From: Epiperipatus broadwayi
Lineage: Eukaryota; Onychophora; Udeonychophora; Euonychophora; Peripatidae
Direction of reading: 5' to 3'
NCBI GenBank assembly: GCA_028023455.1
Contig: JAQFVV010012420.1
Coordinates: 1,178,001-1,242,000 of the forward strand
Length of the DNA stretch: 64,000 nucleotides
The notes beneath the pieces are model-generated. The model saw only the letters and a program-made list of their open reading frames with translations. It was not told where the DNA came from and did no database searches. This document shows, one piece after another, positions 60,181 through 64,000 of the stretch; the stretch's first letter is position 1, and each line of letters opens with the position of its first letter. The position numbers and the translations under genes are program-made.

Positions 60181-63100
60181 TGATCAATGCCATTCCTTAA
60201 TAGTACTGCTTTCACAAGTTTTTACTAAGATAAAAAAATATTCATGAACTCAAATTTATTTTTAACAAGAATTATCATATCACACAGGTATTTGTTCATA
60301 AAATTTTAGGTTAATTATAGTGAATATAATTTTAGGCAAAGTTCATAATATATATCTAAAATAGAATAGCATTTCGATATGACAAGAAGACTTTCATATT
60401 TCAATAAAAACATGATGATGAACATTATTAATTATTTTAATTATCTATTTAGGACAATGTTGAGATATATTAGCCATGCAGAGGTAAATGTGTATTTATT
60501 TAGTTGTCTACTCTAAGGTTATTGTCTTCAAGATGCCAAGATAGTTAATTTTAAATGTATACTTTTTACAGTTTTCCTTCAGACAATCAGGACTTTTTTT
60601 TTTTAACAAGCCACTCTATTTATAGGTTTGGGCCATATGATTAATTAGATCATCATCTTCACTGAAAATTCTTTACTCTTTTAGCTTTTTATGAAAAAAA
60701 TTCATCATGGTTGCCAGTATATGACAGACAGCAGGCGATTTCTTAAAACTTTAAGAAATTATAGCACCAAATTTCTATGCAATAATTTTAAAAATGGCAA
60801 AATAAATATTTTTAAATACTCAAATACAATATTATATTAATTATTGACATTCTAATATACACACTATAAATAAAATATATTATAAATAAATAATATTTGT
60901 TTTAGTTTATTTATATTTTCATCACAATTAATATTACTATTAATAATAACAAATTCACTTAAATACTTTGTATCGATACTCTTCTAAATTTAAATACATC
61001 TAATAAATATAAATATTCATGTATGTTTACACAGACTATTGAATATTATGCTAAATTTTTCTACTACTATTAAGTAATAAAAATATTACTAAACTAATAT
61101 TATTTTGAATAATTTATTCCTATATTATATAGTCTAATGCATTTTTATTTTATGCATTATTTTTTAAAACTAAATTTACATGCATGAAAGTTTCTATAAC
61201 TAAATATAAATGGTGGGGGAAAAAATTTCGATACACGTATGTATAGGAAGACATCTTGGTTTTTAAAAAAAATTACGTTATAAAGTAATATTATCAATAA
61301 TTTTAATATTGTTATTTGAAGCAATGATAATAATGATACTAATAACAAATAATAGTTGAAATTTTGCTAAGCTAATAAAAAATTTTAAAATTATGATTAT
61401 TGTTGCCCATTCATGTATAAAATTTTATTATAGTATATATATGAAAGAAGAATTTCCATCATACAATGGGAGCATTTATATTTGTTATCCTCATAAGTTT
61501 AGTGGAAATCCAGGCCAAGTGAACTCAATATTTTTTTAAATAAACTTAGGATTTTTTTGTTGTTATTTCATCCCATGGTCAATCAAGCTATTATCTAATA
61601 TTGCTTGGTAAACATTTATGCACCTATCCGTAGAGAGTAAAACAAGAATTTAAAACTATACAAACCCCTAACATATAATTATTGTCAGCCTGCTTTTTGG
61701 TACCTTTTGTTTCACTATTCTTTTATAAAGACTATTGAAGTAACTTTCACTTTACTTTGAGTTATTTAAGTTTTATCTTTTTATTAATTATATACTGGAG
61801 TTAGTCTACCAAAATAAAGATCAGTCACTACTGCTAGCTAACAGCACACTCACCATCTTCACTAGCATATGTGAAAGTAATAAACTTATGAAATCTACAT
61901 ATAATGAGTTCATTTTGTGAAATAAATATTTTTAATTGATTAAAATTTTTAAAGATATAATATTAGTTTAAAATATATCTAATTGGTGGTACAGTTGTAT
62001 CATATATTTGATTCATATAAAATTGAATCCTTTGCACCATTAATACAAAAGGTTAATCAGAAGCTACAAAAATTGGTTTATGCACATATTTAACTATTCA
62101 AAGATAGGCCAATCTCAGTAATTTTCTTGGTTTGCATGTATACACATGTTCTTAGTATATGTTTAGGTAACAAAACAAGACTAATCTTTTTTGCCTTTTT
62201 TTGCTGTAAATTTTTTCTAATAATAATAAATATTTATTAAATACAAAAACTAGTAGCAGGTAGAATACAATTTGTAAATTATAAGACAATATAATATGAA
62301 ATAAAATTGTATTTTGTAAATGTTAAAATAATAATACTGTTCAAGCAGACATTCATTTCAAAATCGCAATCTATAGAAAATTGTTTTATAACTGGATATG
62401 TAATAAGTAATTCCTGGTAATAGTTTTCCAAACTTAAAATAATGTCGAAACAGCTGGTCAGCAATAGATCAATAACCTTTCTTAAGTTTAAACTGTAAAA
62501 TTATATTAGACTTATATGCTTCAGATGAAAAAATTGATTTTATAATTGGTGATCAGTCAAAAGAAGCAAGATAATATAAGAATCGCGAGATCTAGGCAGC
62601 AGCTGAATAATTTTCTATTGGGTGACTGTTTCGAATAATAATAACTTTAAGAAATTAGAACTATTTAAAATGAAAGCATTGAAATTTATTTTTAGAAGTG
62701 CTACCTCCCCCCCAAATAATGGTATTGGAAAGTAAATTTATTTAAGACATTCAATTTATCCGAGACAAAATGGATGAATTTAGATATTCATGTATGTTAA
62801 GTTCTTTTCACAAAGTCTGGCAGAAGATAATATTATAATCTAATATTTGAACATCATCGAAAGTAGTTTGCTATTGTTTATTATTCTTTTAACACAATTT
62901 ATTCGAGCATCCCAATTTTAGAGTATCATTATAAACTTTAATGTCGATGCAACATTAACAAATAGCAACTATTTCATAAGTTTTAGATACCGTCACTTTG
63001 TGCTTATTTAATAATAGTTTATATTATAAATAAATCATTTTACTTGCATATTAAGAGAAAAATAATAATATACGATAGATTATAAATAATAAATGAATGA

Positions 63101-63343
63101 TAAATAAGATTAAAAATATAATATTCTATTTATGACCGAGTTAAAATAGAGATGATTAAATTTAAACAATAATTAGTACTTGTACGTATATAGACTTGAC
63201 AGACATAATGCCAACCTGTAAAGAAAAAGCAAATTTCTGCTAAAAAATGTAGTCTATCCCAAAATTTTTTTAAGCATGTTCAACAGCAGAAAATATTTAG
63301 TTTGTTTCTAGTAATGAAGTATATATATTTTCATATGTCAAAT
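60181..63343. other. AT-rich non-coding stretch
   Basis: No gene, RNA or transposon recognised. Confidence 0.5.
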
Positions 63344-63415
63344 CCGTTGACCGGGAAGCGAACCCGGGCCAGCTGCTTGAAAGACAGCTATGCTAACCGC
63401 TAGGCCCACCAACAA
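63344..63415 (-). tRNA. tRNA-Glu(UUC)-like gene or pseudogene
   Basis: 72 nt on the minus strand. Acceptor TTGTTGG/TCAACGG pairs fully if G-U is allowed. The anticodon arm GCTGT-CTTTCAA-GCAGC gives anticodon TTC, and the T arm CCGGG-TTCGCTT-CCCGG is perfect with a good B box. The D arm (GGCCTAGCGGTTAGCA) pairs poorly. The acceptor is unlike usual animal tRNA-Glu, so a pseudogene or SINE head is quite possible. Confidence 0.5.
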
Positions 63416-63869
63416 TAGGTAAAAAAAGATCTTCCTGCTTATTGTTTTATACGTTGGGTAATTAAATTAAATGTAATGCTATAATATGAAGGCTAGGCAT
63501 TTATTTTACACAATTAGTTTAGGTCAGAAGAGATGAAGCTGATTGTATCTGGACTAATTCAAAAGAAAAGTAAGAAATTTATGAATATAAGGTAATGAAG
63601 ACACAGATGCTGAGCTATCTATGTTTAGTTAGATAATCAGACTTTTTTACAATTCCTGAAATTCTCCCCAAATAAATTGTTAATGTACTGCAATTTAAAT
63701 TAAACATTATAGATAGTATTATTTCTGCTTAGGAATAAAAAATGACATATGTATGTACTGTATATTAAGTGTAAAATGAGGAAGGATGATGATATTAATT
63801 TTCTAATGCAATAAATTAATAGTAAATTAGACATAACTTTAGTTTGAATTCATATATAGCTATTTTAGT
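63416..63869. other. AT-rich non-coding stretch
   Basis: Nothing recognised. Confidence 0.4.
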
Positions 63870-63871
63870 AC

Positions 63872-64000
63872 ACATCATCATCATCATTATCAGCATCATC
63901 ATTTTCAACCATTATCGATCCACTGCAGAATGAAGGTCTCCAGGCCAATCCATCTTTTCCAATCTCTAAACTCTCTCCTCCACATCACTCATAGAATCTA
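63872..64000 (-). mobile_element. 3' end of an RTE-like LINE (continues beyond window)
   Basis: On the minus strand: GATGGATTGGCC, CATTCTGCAGTGGATCGATA, ATGGTTG, then a (GATGAT)n-like tail at 63872-63900. It matches the tail of the LINE at 51310-51365, so it is the same family. The rest lies past the window end. Confidence 0.7.

Overview
The window is AT-rich DNA from an invertebrate animal genome; I cannot name the species. The evidence is a spliced class A GPCR exon with AG/GT borders, Penelope-like elements with GIY-YIG domains, Ty3-type LTR retrotransposons, RTE-like LINE tails and tandem hammerhead-ribozyme repeats. Almost no host coding sequence is visible. Most of what can be recognised is mobile DNA, separated by long AT-rich stretches (introns or intergenic) without genes.

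Layout. 452-1966 and 3622-4654 are two insertions of one family of ~471-bp repeats, each unit carrying a type I hammerhead ribozyme motif and each insertion flanked by a 14-bp target duplication. 7858-8003 (minus) is one exon of a GPCR, with a decayed Penelope-like element (8041-9240, minus) in its upstream intron and a decayed LINE reverse transcriptase beyond (9380-9850, plus). 11138-12181 is a second hammerhead-repeat family (~450-bp unit, 12-bp duplication); a short copy of it lies at 43876-44017 (14-bp duplication). 18551-31847 is a nearly complete 13.3-kb Ty3-type element with 3.16-kb LTRs, a long coiled-coil Gag, a UUUAAAU -1 frameshift site and a Pol broken by one A-run frameshift. It abuts a third hammerhead-like inverted repeat (31853-32794).

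33965-36032 and 46566-48747 are solo LTRs of one family. 39294-43840 is a minus-strand, gag-only LTR element. 45044-45803 holds palindromic MITE-like sequences around a (TA)n run. 50570-51370 is a RTE-like LINE remnant whose 3' tail reappears on the minus strand at the window end. 52861-59097 is a Penelope-like inverted duplication with a 15-bp target duplication, split by a non-autonomous LTR element (54235-57739). 59320-60180 is a diverged tandem repeat. 63344-63415 is a tRNA-Glu-like sequence.

How it fits together. Two retroelement systems dominate. The first is LTR elements (one autonomous, two non-autonomous, two or three solo LTRs) that share related primer-binding sites, homologous Gag and a 4-bp RTAT target; the full-length element could supply proteins to the others. 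The second is Penelope-like elements plus ribozyme repeats. They share 12-15-bp target duplications and an unusual layout: one arm inverted against the other, with one end about 45-55 nt longer. This suggests that Penelope-type enzymes mobilise the hammerhead repeats (retrozymes). That link is inference.
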